Shown piece by piece: positions 1 through 5,706 of a stretch of 7,835 bases of DNA. The stretch comes from Candidatus Delongbacteria bacterium (GTDB lineage Bacteria; UBA4055). The notes under the pieces were generated by a model. The model ran no database searches and was not told where the DNA came from. It was given only the letters and a program-made list of their open reading frames with translations. Within the stretch, counting starts at the first letter, position 1. Each line of letters opens with the position of its first letter. The stretch lies in NCBI GenBank assembly GCA_028702975.1, contig JAQVNT010000071.1:1-7835 (forward strand), read 5' to 3'. The translations under genes and the position numbers were made by a program.

Positions 1-169
1 GACCAAAACGCCGGAAGAGACCGAATTTGCGCTCATGGAAAAAATTCCCAGAAAGTATTGGAGAGAGATAAACGACTTACTTGTCGCGTTCGGTCAAACC
101 CTCTGCCGGCCTATAGGACCCAAATGCAAAGAGTGCAGAGTTAAGGACTGCCCGTCAAGAAGAAAATGA
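1..169 (+). CDS. nth: Endonuclease III, C-terminal fragment (5' truncated by window edge)
   Basis: This is the last 55 codons of a base-excision-repair DNA glycosylase/AP lyase; the reading frame starts at base 2 and stops at TGA 167-169. The fragment reads through an LLVAFGQTLC segment into four cysteines (fragment residues 35, 42, 45, 50), followed by a short basic tail. This is the [4Fe-4S] loop at the C-terminus of the Nth/MutY family, which helps bind DNA. The GQ.LC lead-in fits Nth better than MutY, which carries a further C-terminal domain after the cluster. The helix-hairpin-helix and catalytic Lys/Asp lie upstream of the window. One oddity is the spacing C-X6-C-X2-C-X4-C; the usual last gap is five residues. 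No terminator hairpin follows the stop. Family call is firm; assignment to Nth rather than another member is likely. Confidence 0.85.
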   Translation, partial: TKTPEETEFALMEKIPRKYWREINDLLVAFGQTLCRPIGPKCKECRVKDCPSRRK

Positions 170-175
170 AATATG

Positions 176-204
176 TTGACAATTTTACACTTTCGAATTA
201 AATT
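176..204 (+). promoter_or_regulatory. Candidate sigma-70 promoter for the M18 aminopeptidase
   Basis: A perfect -35 box TTGACA (176-181) is followed after 17 bp by TAAATT (199-204), which matches the -10 consensus at 4 of 6 positions. It lies in the 75-bp AT-rich gap after nth, and transcription would start near 211, leaving a leader of about 34 nt before the ATG at 245. A second TTGACA at 226-231 has no -10 partner and overlaps the ribosome-binding region. The -35 and spacing are good; the -10 is only fair. Confidence 0.45.
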
Positions 205-244
205 TGAGGCTTGGGAATTAATAAATTGACATAAGGAGCAGTAA

Positions 245-1669
245 ATGGCAAAAGAAAAGAAAAGTGAACTCGAGAAGCTGGGCGAAAAGCTTCTGTTCAA
301 AAAAAAGAACGGATGGGAAGACATTCCCAAAAAAGAATTTGACGAGATAATGACACTGTCAGAGGATTACAAGAAGTTTTTGGATGTGAGCAAGACCGAA
401 AGAGAGACGATGGTTACAGCTGAATATTTATCTAAAAAATTCGGTTTCGTAAACATAAAGAAGGCTAAAAAAACAGACAAAAAACTTTTCCTCAGCTATG
501 ACGGCGTATGCGGAGCTTTAGCTGTGATCAAAGACCCTAAGAAACTTAAAGAGGGGCTTCTTATAAACGGAGCTCACATAGACGTACCGAGGATCGATCT
601 CAAACAGTTCCCGCTTTATGAATCCGAAGACATGGGCTACATGAAGACTCATTACTACGGCGGAATAAAAAAATACCAGTGGGTGACAAGGCCTCTTGCT
701 CTCCACGGAGTGATCGTGACTGAAAGCGGAAAAAGCATAAATGTCAATATCGGAGAAAAACCCGGTGATTTCGTTTTCACTATCAACGACATTCTGCCGC
801 ACCTTGCGCAGGACCAGTACAAAAAAACTCCCGCGACAGTAGTTGAAGGTGAACAGCTCAATATCTTAGTGGGCTCGATCCCATACAAATTCAAAACAGG
901 CAAGGACGCAATAAAACTGGCTATACTTGATCATTTGAACAGAGAGTACGGGATCAAAGAAGAGGATTTCGTTTCAGCCGAACTTCAGCTTGTTCCCGCA
1001 GGCGGGGCGAAAGATGTCGGTTTTGACAGAAGTTTCGTCGGAGCCCACGGTCAGGACGACAGGATTTGCGCATATCTGGGAATGAAAGCGATATTCGACA
1101 TAAAAGAATCAGAGATCAATAAGAATGTCATGATGGTTTTCTTCGACAAGGAAGAGATCGGGTCGGCAGGCAACGCGGGTGCTGATTCGAACATCGTGGA
1201 AAGAATGGTGAACGACATCATGCAGCTTTACGGAGTGGGCGATTATAACGCTCTTATCAAAGCTCTCGAGAATTCGAAGCTGCTGTCATCCGATGTGAAC
1301 GCCGGGATCGATCCGGAATGGAAAAGCGTGTTCGAGCCGATGAACGCCGCCAAAATGGGCTACGGCGTATGCCTGACAAAATTCACAGGATCGGGCGGAA
1401 AGGGCGGATCGAACGAGGCGCACGCCGAATTCGTGGCCGATATCAGAAAAGCCTTTAACAGGGACAAGGTTCTCTGGCAGACGACCGAGCTTGGAAAAGT
1501 CGATCAGGGCGGCGGCGGGACCATCGCCAAGTATCTCGCCAAGTACGGCATGGATGTCGTTGACTGCGGGACAGCGCTCCTGTCAATGCATTCTCCTTTC
1601 GAAGTCGCTTCGAAAGCGGACATATATCACACTTACAAAGCTTACAAAGCTTTCTATAAATACCTGTAG
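245..1669 (+). CDS. M18 family metallo-aminopeptidase (ApeA-type, aspartyl aminopeptidase family)
   Basis: Cytoplasmic zinc-dependent exopeptidase of 474 aa that removes N-terminal residues from peptides; family members often favour acidic residues. Expected dinuclear-metal residues are visible: H111 in GAHIDVPR, D271 in HGQDDRICAY, E303/E304 in FFDKEEIGS (catalytic Glu plus metal ligand), D350 in SSDVNAG and H449 in LSMHSPFE. The stretch at 350-365 (SSDVNAGIDPEW...) matches the bacterial ApeA subgroup rather than the eukaryotic-type 'AHA-HPN' version. Full length for the subgroup, with no signal peptide. The ATG at 245 is supported by AAGGAG at 233-238, 6 nt upstream. It has its own candidate promoter at 176-204 and a strong terminator at 1689-1714, so it may be monocistronic. 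Family is clear; the preferred substrate residue cannot be read from sequence. Confidence 0.93.
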   Translation: MAKEKKSELEKLGEKLLFKKKNGWEDIPKKEFDEIMTLSEDYKKFLDVSKTERETMVTAEYLSKKFGFVNIKKAKKTDKKLFLSYDGVCGALAVIKDPKKLKEGLLINGAHIDVPRIDLKQFPLYESEDMGYMKTHYYGGIKKYQWVTRPLALHGVIVTESGKSINVNIGEKPGDFVFTINDILPHLAQDQYKKTPATVVEGEQLNILVGSIPYKFKTGKDAIKLAILDHLNREYGIKEEDFVSAELQLVPAGGAKDVGFDRSFVGAHGQDDRICAYLGMKAIFDIKESEINKNVMMVFFDKEEIGSAGNAGADSNIVERMVNDIMQLYGVGDYNALIKALENSKLLSSDVNAGIDPEWKSVFEPMNAAKMGYGVCLTKFTGSGGKGGSNEAHAEFVADIRKAFNRDKVLWQTTELGKVDQGGGGTIAKYLAKYGMDVVDCGTALLSMHSPFEVASKADIYHTYKAYKAFYKYL

Positions 1670-1681
1670 AAATGAATTGAC

Positions 1682-1717
1682 AGGAGGAAAGGGCGTTTCA
1701 AAACGCCCTTTTTTATG
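1682..1717 (+). promoter_or_regulatory. Shine-Dalgarno separated from the trmJ start by a hairpin
   Basis: AGGAGG at 1682-1687 is the only good ribosome-binding site before trmJ, but it lies 27 nt from the ATG at 1715, too far for normal use. The terminator stem-loop (1689-1710) fills the gap. If folded, it would leave about 5 unpaired nt between the site and ATG 1715, or about 11 to the in-frame ATG 1721. There is no in-frame ATG/GTG/TTG between the site and 1715, and an in-frame TGA lies upstream at 1673. The geometry is seen in the sequence; use as a bridged ribosome-binding site is inference. Confidence 0.4.
1689..1714 (+). terminator. Intrinsic terminator after the M18 aminopeptidase gene
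   Basis: A perfect 9-bp stem (AAGGGCGTT at 1689-1697 with AACGCCCTT at 1702-1710) closes a 4-nt loop and is followed by a T run to 1714. It begins 20 nt after the peptidase stop codon. Its last T directly precedes the ATG of trmJ at 1715, so the terminator and the trmJ leader are the same DNA. Confidence 0.85.
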
Positions 1718-2437
1718 CTCATGAACAAAGAGAATGTACGCATAATTCTGTCCCGCATCTGGTCGCCCGGCAATGTCGGCTCGATCCTCCGCGCAATGAA
1801 GAACTTCGGCTTTACCGATCTTGTATCGGTCAACCAGATGAACCATTCGGAGGAGGAGATACTCACCATGTGCGCGGGGGCAAAAGATCATTTCCGATAT
1901 CTCAGGTTCAGCGATGATCTCAAGCGGGAAGTTTCCGATCTCTCGGCGGTTTACGCTTTCACCGCAAGAAAACGAAGATTCTACAAGGTTATCACGCCCG
2001 AAGAAATGGCTGAAGAGATTGCAGCTCTTCCGGAAACCGCAAAAGTCGGACTCATGTTCGGCAACGAAACGAACGGCCTTCAGAATGAAGAGACGGATCT
2101 CTGCGACAAGCTCGTAATGATCCCGACGGAAAAAGAGTATTCATCATTGAACATCGCCAGTGCGGTCATGATAGCTCTTTATGAAATATCAAAAGTAAAA
2201 TACCGCGGCAGCGTTCAGATTGAGGCTGATACGGAAATGATCGAGTTCTCTGAAAAAGAAAAAATGTTCGAAGCGCTCGACAGGGTAATTCAGGGGAAGG
2301 TCATGGTTACTTCGGACAACAAAGATCAGATCAGAGAGAATTTAAGGCACATCTTCCGCAGGCTTAAACTGAACAGAAAGGAAGCAGGGTTCATAAGAAG
2401 CATTTTCGAGATAATCGACAGGAAAATAAAGTCTTAA
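1715..2437 (+). CDS. trmJ: tRNA (cytidine/uridine-2'-O-)-methyltransferase, TrmJ-type SPOUT enzyme
   Basis: SPOUT-fold methyltransferase of 240 aa. By family it uses S-adenosylmethionine to methylate the 2'-O of the nucleotide at tRNA position 32. Three SpoU motifs are present: motif 1 at 20-33 (NVGSILRAMKNFG, with the catalytic-type Arg26), motif 2 at 115-122 (FGNETNGL), and motif 3 at 136-150 (IPTEKEYSSLNIASA). Motif 3 closely resembles the NPEYSSLNLAQA form typical of TrmJ and forms part of the trefoil-knot cofactor pocket. A helical C-terminal extension (about 172-240) also fits TrmJ. ATG 1715 and ATG 1721 are both possible starts; homology begins at about residue 7, so either is acceptable. 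It begins at the end of a terminator, with no room for its own promoter between, so expression needs readthrough or a promoter inside the peptidase gene. Confidence 0.87.
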   Translation: MLMNKENVRIILSRIWSPGNVGSILRAMKNFGFTDLVSVNQMNHSEEEILTMCAGAKDHFRYLRFSDDLKREVSDLSAVYAFTARKRRFYKVITPEEMAEEIAALPETAKVGLMFGNETNGLQNEETDLCDKLVMIPTEKEYSSLNIASAVMIALYEISKVKYRGSVQIEADTEMIEFSEKEKMFEALDRVIQGKVMVTSDNKDQIRENLRHIFRRLKLNRKEAGFIRSIFEIIDRKIKS

Positions 2438-2443
2438 AAATTC

Positions 2444-2472
2444 TTGACATTTTATGTTCGGGGAATTATATT
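2444..2472 (+). promoter_or_regulatory. Strong sigma-70 promoter for the tRNA gene
   Basis: A perfect TTGACA (2444-2449), a 17-bp spacer and TATATT (2467-2472, 5 of 6 matches) lie 7 bp after the trmJ stop codon. The expected start is about 2478-2480, giving a precursor leader of about 18 nt before the mature tRNA. It is the best promoter in the window and is probably also the main source of transcripts for the genes from 2623 onward. Confidence 0.8.
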
Positions 2473-2476
2473 TGCA

Positions 2477-2494
2477 TACCTGTTTTCACAGGTA
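2477..2494 (+). repeat. Perfect 7-bp inverted repeat at the tRNA transcription start
   Basis: TACCTGT (2477-2483) and its exact reverse complement ACAGGTA (2488-2494) flank a 4-nt centre. The palindrome covers the predicted start site and ends 2 nt before the tRNA acceptor stem. It lacks a T run, so it is not a terminator. It could be a repressor operator on DNA, or a 5' hairpin in the tRNA precursor that affects RNase P or exonuclease access. The symmetry is certain; the function is unknown. Confidence 0.5.
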
Positions 2495-2496
2495 CC

Positions 2497-2570
2497 GGGG
2501 GTATAGCTCAGTCGGTTAGAGCAGCAGACTCATAATCTGTTGGTCCGGGGTTCAAGTCCCTGTACCCCCA
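2497..2570 (+). tRNA. tRNA with anticodon CAU (elongator Met, or Ile2 if lysidine-modified); CCA not encoded
   Basis: Full cloverleaf by hand: acceptor GGGGGTA (2497-2503) pairs perfectly with TACCCCC (2563-2569); D stem GCTC/GAGC (2506-2509/2519-2522); anticodon stem GCAGA/TCTGT (2524-2528/2536-2540, one G-U pair) with loop CTCATAA, so the anticodon is CAT at 2531-2533; T stem CGGGG/CCCTG (2546-2550/2558-2562) with loop TTCAAGT; discriminator A2570. It is not the initiator: G1-C72 is paired and the anticodon stem lacks the three G-C pairs. Met and the TilS-modified Ile2 tRNA share this anticodon, and the choice between them is not settled by eye; Met is the default. The next bases are CTC, so the CCA end must be added after transcription. 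Confidence 0.95.
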
Positions 2571-2582
2571 CTCATTTAAAAG

Positions 2583-2604
2583 TTGGCGCAACGCGCCAAT
2601 TTTT
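2583..2604 (+). terminator. Intrinsic terminator after the tRNA, upstream of nif3
   Basis: TTGGCGC (2583-2589) pairs perfectly with GCGCCAA (2593-2599) across a 3-nt loop, followed by TTTTT at 2600-2604. A-rich bases just upstream of the stem can pair with the T run to extend it. It lies 12 nt after the tRNA and 18 bp before the NIF3 start codon, so some readthrough is probably needed to express the downstream genes. Confidence 0.8.
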
Positions 2605-2622
2605 ATAATTTGGAGAAAAGAG

Positions 2623-3753
2623 ATGGAAGTCGGGGAAGTATTAAATATTCTCGGGAAACGCATAATCCCTTCAGTGAAGTGGAAGGGTGACCCTTCAGGT
2701 CTTCTCGTAGGCAATAGTCACGATGAAGTCAAAGGAATTCTGACAGCTTTGAATCCAACCCTCGAGGTGGCTGAAGAAGCCAAAAAGCTCGGCTGCAGCC
2801 TGATCGTTTCTCACCATCCACTTTTCAAGAAACCCGTTGCCGATCTTGTAGAAGGGGATTATTATTCAGACATCATAAGGTTTCTGATCAAGAACGATAT
2901 TTCTCTAATCTCGTGCCATACAAATTACGATCTTCTAAGCACAGGCGTCAGTTATCTTCTCGCACAGGAACTCGGGCTGAAAAATATAAGGCCGATGGTG
3001 AAAATCAAAGAGATAAAAGATGTCGAAGTGAACGAGCTGTACAAGATCGTGATCTATAGTCCTGTTGAAGCAGCAGAAAAGATAATGAAAGCTGTTTCGG
3101 AAGCCGGCGGGGCATCAATAGGCAATTATGATCGATGTTTTTTTACTTCAGGCGGAGAAGGCACTTTCAGGCCGGGAGAAGGAACAGCGCCATATATCGG
3201 GAAAAAGGGCAGGATCGAAAAAGTCACTGAGACCAGGATTGAGACCGTAGCTTCAGCGTGGAATAAGGACAAAGTTACAGCAGCTGTAAGAAAAGCTCAT
3301 CCGTACGAAGAACCGGTCATCGATGTTTATCCTCTAGATAACGGATCGGAAAATTTCGGACTGGGCGCAGTAGGGGATCTCAGTAAAAAAATGAGCCTGA
3401 AAGATTTTTGCGGGCTGGTATCGGAAAAACTGGGGACACAAACTTTAAGGATAGCAGTCAGGAGCAGCAGAGAAAAGATATCGTCTGTTGCTTTATGCGG
3501 AGGAAGCGGTGCGGCTTTATGGAAAAACGCCGTCAGATCCGGAGCTCAGGTCTTTCTCACTTCAGAATTCGGTCATCATTTGTATCAGGAGGCCTCAAAA
3601 TTTATCAATATAGTTGACGCAACTCATCATGCAACGGAACAATTTGCAAAAAAAGGATTAAAAGAGTATATTGACAGAAATTGCGGCAAGTCTGTCACAG
3701 TCACTGAATCAAAGACAGATACGGACATAGTAAAGAGTATCGGGGAAATTTAA
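2623..3753 (+). CDS. NIF3/YqfO family dinuclear metal-binding protein (GTP cyclohydrolase 1 type 2 homologue)
   Basis: Conserved protein of 376 aa with a poorly known role; annotation as a GTP cyclohydrolase-like enzyme rests on family members only. Expected metal ligands are H64/H65 (SHHPL), D103 (CHTNYD) and H335/E339 (DATHHATE). Residues about 135-240 form the CutA-like insertion of the long YqfO form, with GNYDRCFF, GTFRPGEG and the AHPYEEP signature at 225-231; this insert explains the length over the 250-aa short form. The C-terminal half is divergent: T313-H319 reads TSEFGHH where the family usually has TGD..yH. ATG 2623 is preceded by GGAG at 2612-2615, 7 nt away. It lies 16 bp before the zinc-ribbon gene, a neighbour often seen with nif3. 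Family certain, biochemical activity not. Confidence 0.9.
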   Translation: MEVGEVLNILGKRIIPSVKWKGDPSGLLVGNSHDEVKGILTALNPTLEVAEEAKKLGCSLIVSHHPLFKKPVADLVEGDYYSDIIRFLIKNDISLISCHTNYDLLSTGVSYLLAQELGLKNIRPMVKIKEIKDVEVNELYKIVIYSPVEAAEKIMKAVSEAGGASIGNYDRCFFTSGGEGTFRPGEGTAPYIGKKGRIEKVTETRIETVASAWNKDKVTAAVRKAHPYEEPVIDVYPLDNGSENFGLGAVGDLSKKMSLKDFCGLVSEKLGTQTLRIAVRSSREKISSVALCGGSGAALWKNAVRSGAQVFLTSEFGHHLYQEASKFINIVDATHHATEQFAKKGLKEYIDRNCGKSVTVTESKTDTDIVKSIGEI

Positions 3754-3769
3754 AAATCGGAGACAGATA

Positions 3770-4498
3770 ATGCAGGAGAAAATGCACGAAAAGATCAAAA
3801 AACTCGCAGAACTTCAATCAATAGACAGTAAGCTTGAAGCAATAGAAAAATCAAGAGGAAATTTGCCTTTCCTTGTCGTAGAACTGGAAAAAGAAATAAA
3901 TGAGAAAACTGAAGAGATCGGCCGTATCGAATCGGAGAAAGATACTCTCGAGATCGAAATAAAAAATTCAAAAGCACTGGTTGAATCATCAAAAATAATG
4001 CTTGAGAAATACAAGCATGAGAGAAACATGGTGACCAATAATAAAGAGTATGAAGCCCTGATAAAAGAGATCGATTTTAGAGAGAACACAGTTATTGAGG
4101 AAGATGATAAGATCGTTGAATTAAATGAAAAACTTGTTAAGAATACTGAAGCTCTTGAATTTCTCAAAAGATCGGTGGAAGAAAAAAAGTCAGCGCTCGA
4201 GGAAAAAAGGTCCGAACTGGAAATGAAACTTTCTGAAACCCGGGAAGAGGAAAAACTGCTTAAAGAAAAAAGAATTAATTTAGTTGCGAAAATAGATAAA
4301 CATTTATATAATCTATACCGGAGAATATACGACTCCAAGGGGCAGGTGGCAGTTGTGCCTGCAAATGAGGGTCACTGCGGCGGATGTTTTACCATATTGC
4401 CGTCACAGAAACTCTCCGAACTTAAAAGGGCTGACAGTATTGTACAGTGTGATGCATGCAGCCGTATTTTGTTCTATGAAATAAAAGATGCTAATTGA
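3770..4498 (+). CDS. Coiled-coil protein with C-terminal C4-type zinc ribbon
   Basis: Protein of 242 aa in two parts. Residues about 1-190 are almost all charged heptad-like helix (Lys/Glu rich, LEKEINEKTEEI type), expected to form a long antiparallel coiled-coil hairpin; the VTNNKEYEALIKEI segment at 88-101 is typical of the family. Residues 203-230 carry C-GG-C and C-DA-C pairs (C203, C206, C227, C230) that should bind one zinc ion. This is the zf-RING_7 / C4 zinc ribbon family, which includes Helicobacter HP0958 and Chlamydia CT398, linked to protein or RNA binding in flagellar or secretion contexts. Its role here is unknown, and no such genes are nearby. ATG 3770 has GGAG 7 nt upstream; an in-frame ATG at 3782 also follows an AGGAG, but only 3 nt away. 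The stop lies 3 nt before rnpB. Confidence 0.9.
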   Translation: MQEKMHEKIKKLAELQSIDSKLEAIEKSRGNLPFLVVELEKEINEKTEEIGRIESEKDTLEIEIKNSKALVESSKIMLEKYKHERNMVTNNKEYEALIKEIDFRENTVIEEDDKIVELNEKLVKNTEALEFLKRSVEEKKSALEEKRSELEMKLSETREEEKLLKEKRINLVAKIDKHLYNLYRRIYDSKGQVAVVPANEGHCGGCFTILPSQKLSELKRADSIVQCDACSRILFYEIKDAN

Positions 4499-4501
4499 AA
4501 T

Positions 4502-4841
4502 AAGTCGGCTGAATGGTCGCGTTCCGGAGAGATCCGGGATGAGGAAAGTCCGAACGCCACAGAGCGGGATGCCTGCTAACGGCAGGGGGCAGTGATGCCA
4601 CGGAAAGTGCAACAGAAAAGAAACCGCTTCCGGCTAGTCCGGCAGTAAGGGTGAAATGGTGCGGTAAGAGCGCACCGCGGATCTCCGTAAGGAGGTCCGG
4701 CAGGGTAAACCCCATCCGGCGCAAGACCAAATATATTCTCCGTTACAGGCTGCTCGCCTGTGTGCCTAAAAACACCGGAGGAAGGGTAGGTTGCGGCAGA
4801 TAAATGACCATTACAACAGAATTCGGCTTACAGGCCGGCTT
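4502..4841 (+). ncRNA. rnpB: RNase P RNA, bacterial type A
   Basis: Catalytic RNA that removes 5' leaders from tRNA precursors, about 340 nt. Helices traced by hand: P1 4502-4510/4833-4841 (9 bp with G-U pairs); P2 AATGGTC 4512-4518/GACCATT 4806-4812; P4 4546-4554/4822-4829 with the conserved bulged T4549; P12 4679-4686/4691-4698 with a GTAA tetraloop; P16 4738-4742/4776-4780; P17 4745-4750/4756-4761. Its loop GCTC (4752-4755) pairs with GAGC (4562-4565) to form the P6 pseudoknot. Conserved blocks GAGGAAAGTCCG, ACAGAAA and GGTGCGGTAAGAGCGCACC are present, as is the L15 GGT (4704-4706) that binds tRNA CCA. P3 is short. No separate promoter or terminator is clear; the RNA may be cut from a longer transcript. 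Confidence 0.96.
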
Positions 4842-4869
4842 GTTTTAAATAGATCACTAACTCAAATGA

Positions 4870-5664
4870 ATGAGGATGATGAGAAGAACAGCACTAATAA
4901 CTTTTATAATATTTGCTACGACATTACTGGTCGGAAAGGTTTCTTTCGGAACTATCTATATAGAGATCGAGAAGATCAGATATGAAGGGGACGCGGAGCT
5001 GATAAAAGATGTGGAAAATAACTCGGATCTTCTAAGGAAATACAGATCGACCCAGAAGATATGGGTAAATATAGCTGAAAATTCATACCTTATGATCGAG
5101 GAACCCGATAAAGGTAACGATCTGATCGAAAAATACGGTAAACTGAAGTATAAAGAACGGCACTACACTCTGGATTACGGTCTGAATTTCGCATGGGACG
5201 GAACAGACATTCCTTCTGAAAGGATATACGATAATTACACAAGCGATGAACCGAATTATATTTTTTACAAAGGTAAACTGGTTAAAAAAGTCAGACTGAC
5301 TATGCCGGACGGAGATAAAAAGAAAGCTCATATTTATGCCTATATGTATTATGATACAGCTGACGAAGAACAGACGAACGCATACATACAAGAGATAGAA
5401 AGCAGCGATATGCCTCAGGAAGACAAAGACAGGGAGATACAGGCTGCAAGGGAAGCGTTAGATAAAAAAGCGGTAAAATATCTTGAATGGATATGGGTGG
5501 ATGAAGATAATAACGAACTGCAGATATTTTTAAGGAAGCACGAATCTACTCAAAATACAAAAACCGAATATAATGTTTTAAAGATCAGTGTTGACAGAGA
5601 TTTCGAAGACAGGATCTTTGAAAAAACACTTTCAGATTTCAAAGTGAAAGTAATAAAAGGCTGA
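4870..5664 (+). CDS. Secreted or periplasmic protein of unknown function
   Basis: I do not recognise this 264-aa protein. It opens with a Sec-type signal peptide: basic MRMMRR, a hydrophobic core at about 7-22 (TALITFIIFATTLLVG), and likely cleavage after about residue 27 (VSFG|TIY). There is no Cys at the junction, so it is not an obvious lipoprotein; the mature part has no cysteine. The rest is soluble and highly charged, with beta-like stretches (28-40, 60-76, 90-110, 128-160), one amphipathic helix rich in Glu/Asp/Lys/Arg (about 183-206) and a beta-rich end. No catalytic motif or membrane anchor is visible. Starts at 4870, 4876 and 4879 are all in frame; none has a good ribosome-binding site, and all keep the signal peptide. 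It lies between rnpB and recJ on the same strand. Confidence 0.8.
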   Translation: MRMMRRTALITFIIFATTLLVGKVSFGTIYIEIEKIRYEGDAELIKDVENNSDLLRKYRSTQKIWVNIAENSYLMIEEPDKGNDLIEKYGKLKYKERHYTLDYGLNFAWDGTDIPSERIYDNYTSDEPNYIFYKGKLVKKVRLTMPDGDKKKAHIYAYMYYDTADEEQTNAYIQEIESSDMPQEDKDREIQAAREALDKKAVKYLEWIWVDEDNNELQIFLRKHESTQNTKTEYNVLKISVDRDFEDRIFEKTLSDFKVKVIKG

Positions 5665-5706
5665 TCGGGTAATGATTTTATTTAATTTAAATATAACAGG
5701 TAAAAA

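Noticed and set aside
518..903. Open frames on the minus strand inside the M18 peptidase gene
   Set aside because: They lie entirely opposite a strongly conserved coding sequence, have no family resemblance, and show the Cys/His/Ser-rich composition of an antisense shadow.
1632..1652. Tandem CTTACAAAG repeat near the end of the peptidase gene
   Set aside because: It encodes the TYKAYKAF tail that is ordinary for this peptidase family.
2604..2609. Perfect TATAAT just before nif3
   Set aside because: No -35 box lies at 16-18 bp (only TTGGCG at 15 bp), and transcription would start at about 2616, losing the GGAG ribosome-binding site. It is probably just the terminator T run plus AT-rich leader.
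3814..4338. 174-codon minus-strand open frame opposite the coiled-coil gene
   Set aside because: Its Ser/Phe-rich sequence is the complement of a Lys/Glu-rich coiled coil, an artefact of GAA/AAA codons read backward.
4824..4845. Hairpin CGGC...GCCG followed by TTGTTTT as an rnpB terminator
   Set aside because: The stem is only 4 bp, uses bases needed for P4 and P1, and the T run is broken and offset from the stem.
4791..4985. Open frame starting inside rnpB and overlapping the exported protein gene
   Set aside because: Its first part is RNase P RNA, and the rest is the exported gene read out of frame; only the 4870 frame gives a signal peptide.
5665..5706. AT-rich gap before recJ as a promoter
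   Set aside because: TATAAC at 5692-5697 has no -35 partner at 17 bp and would start transcription almost at the GTG codon.
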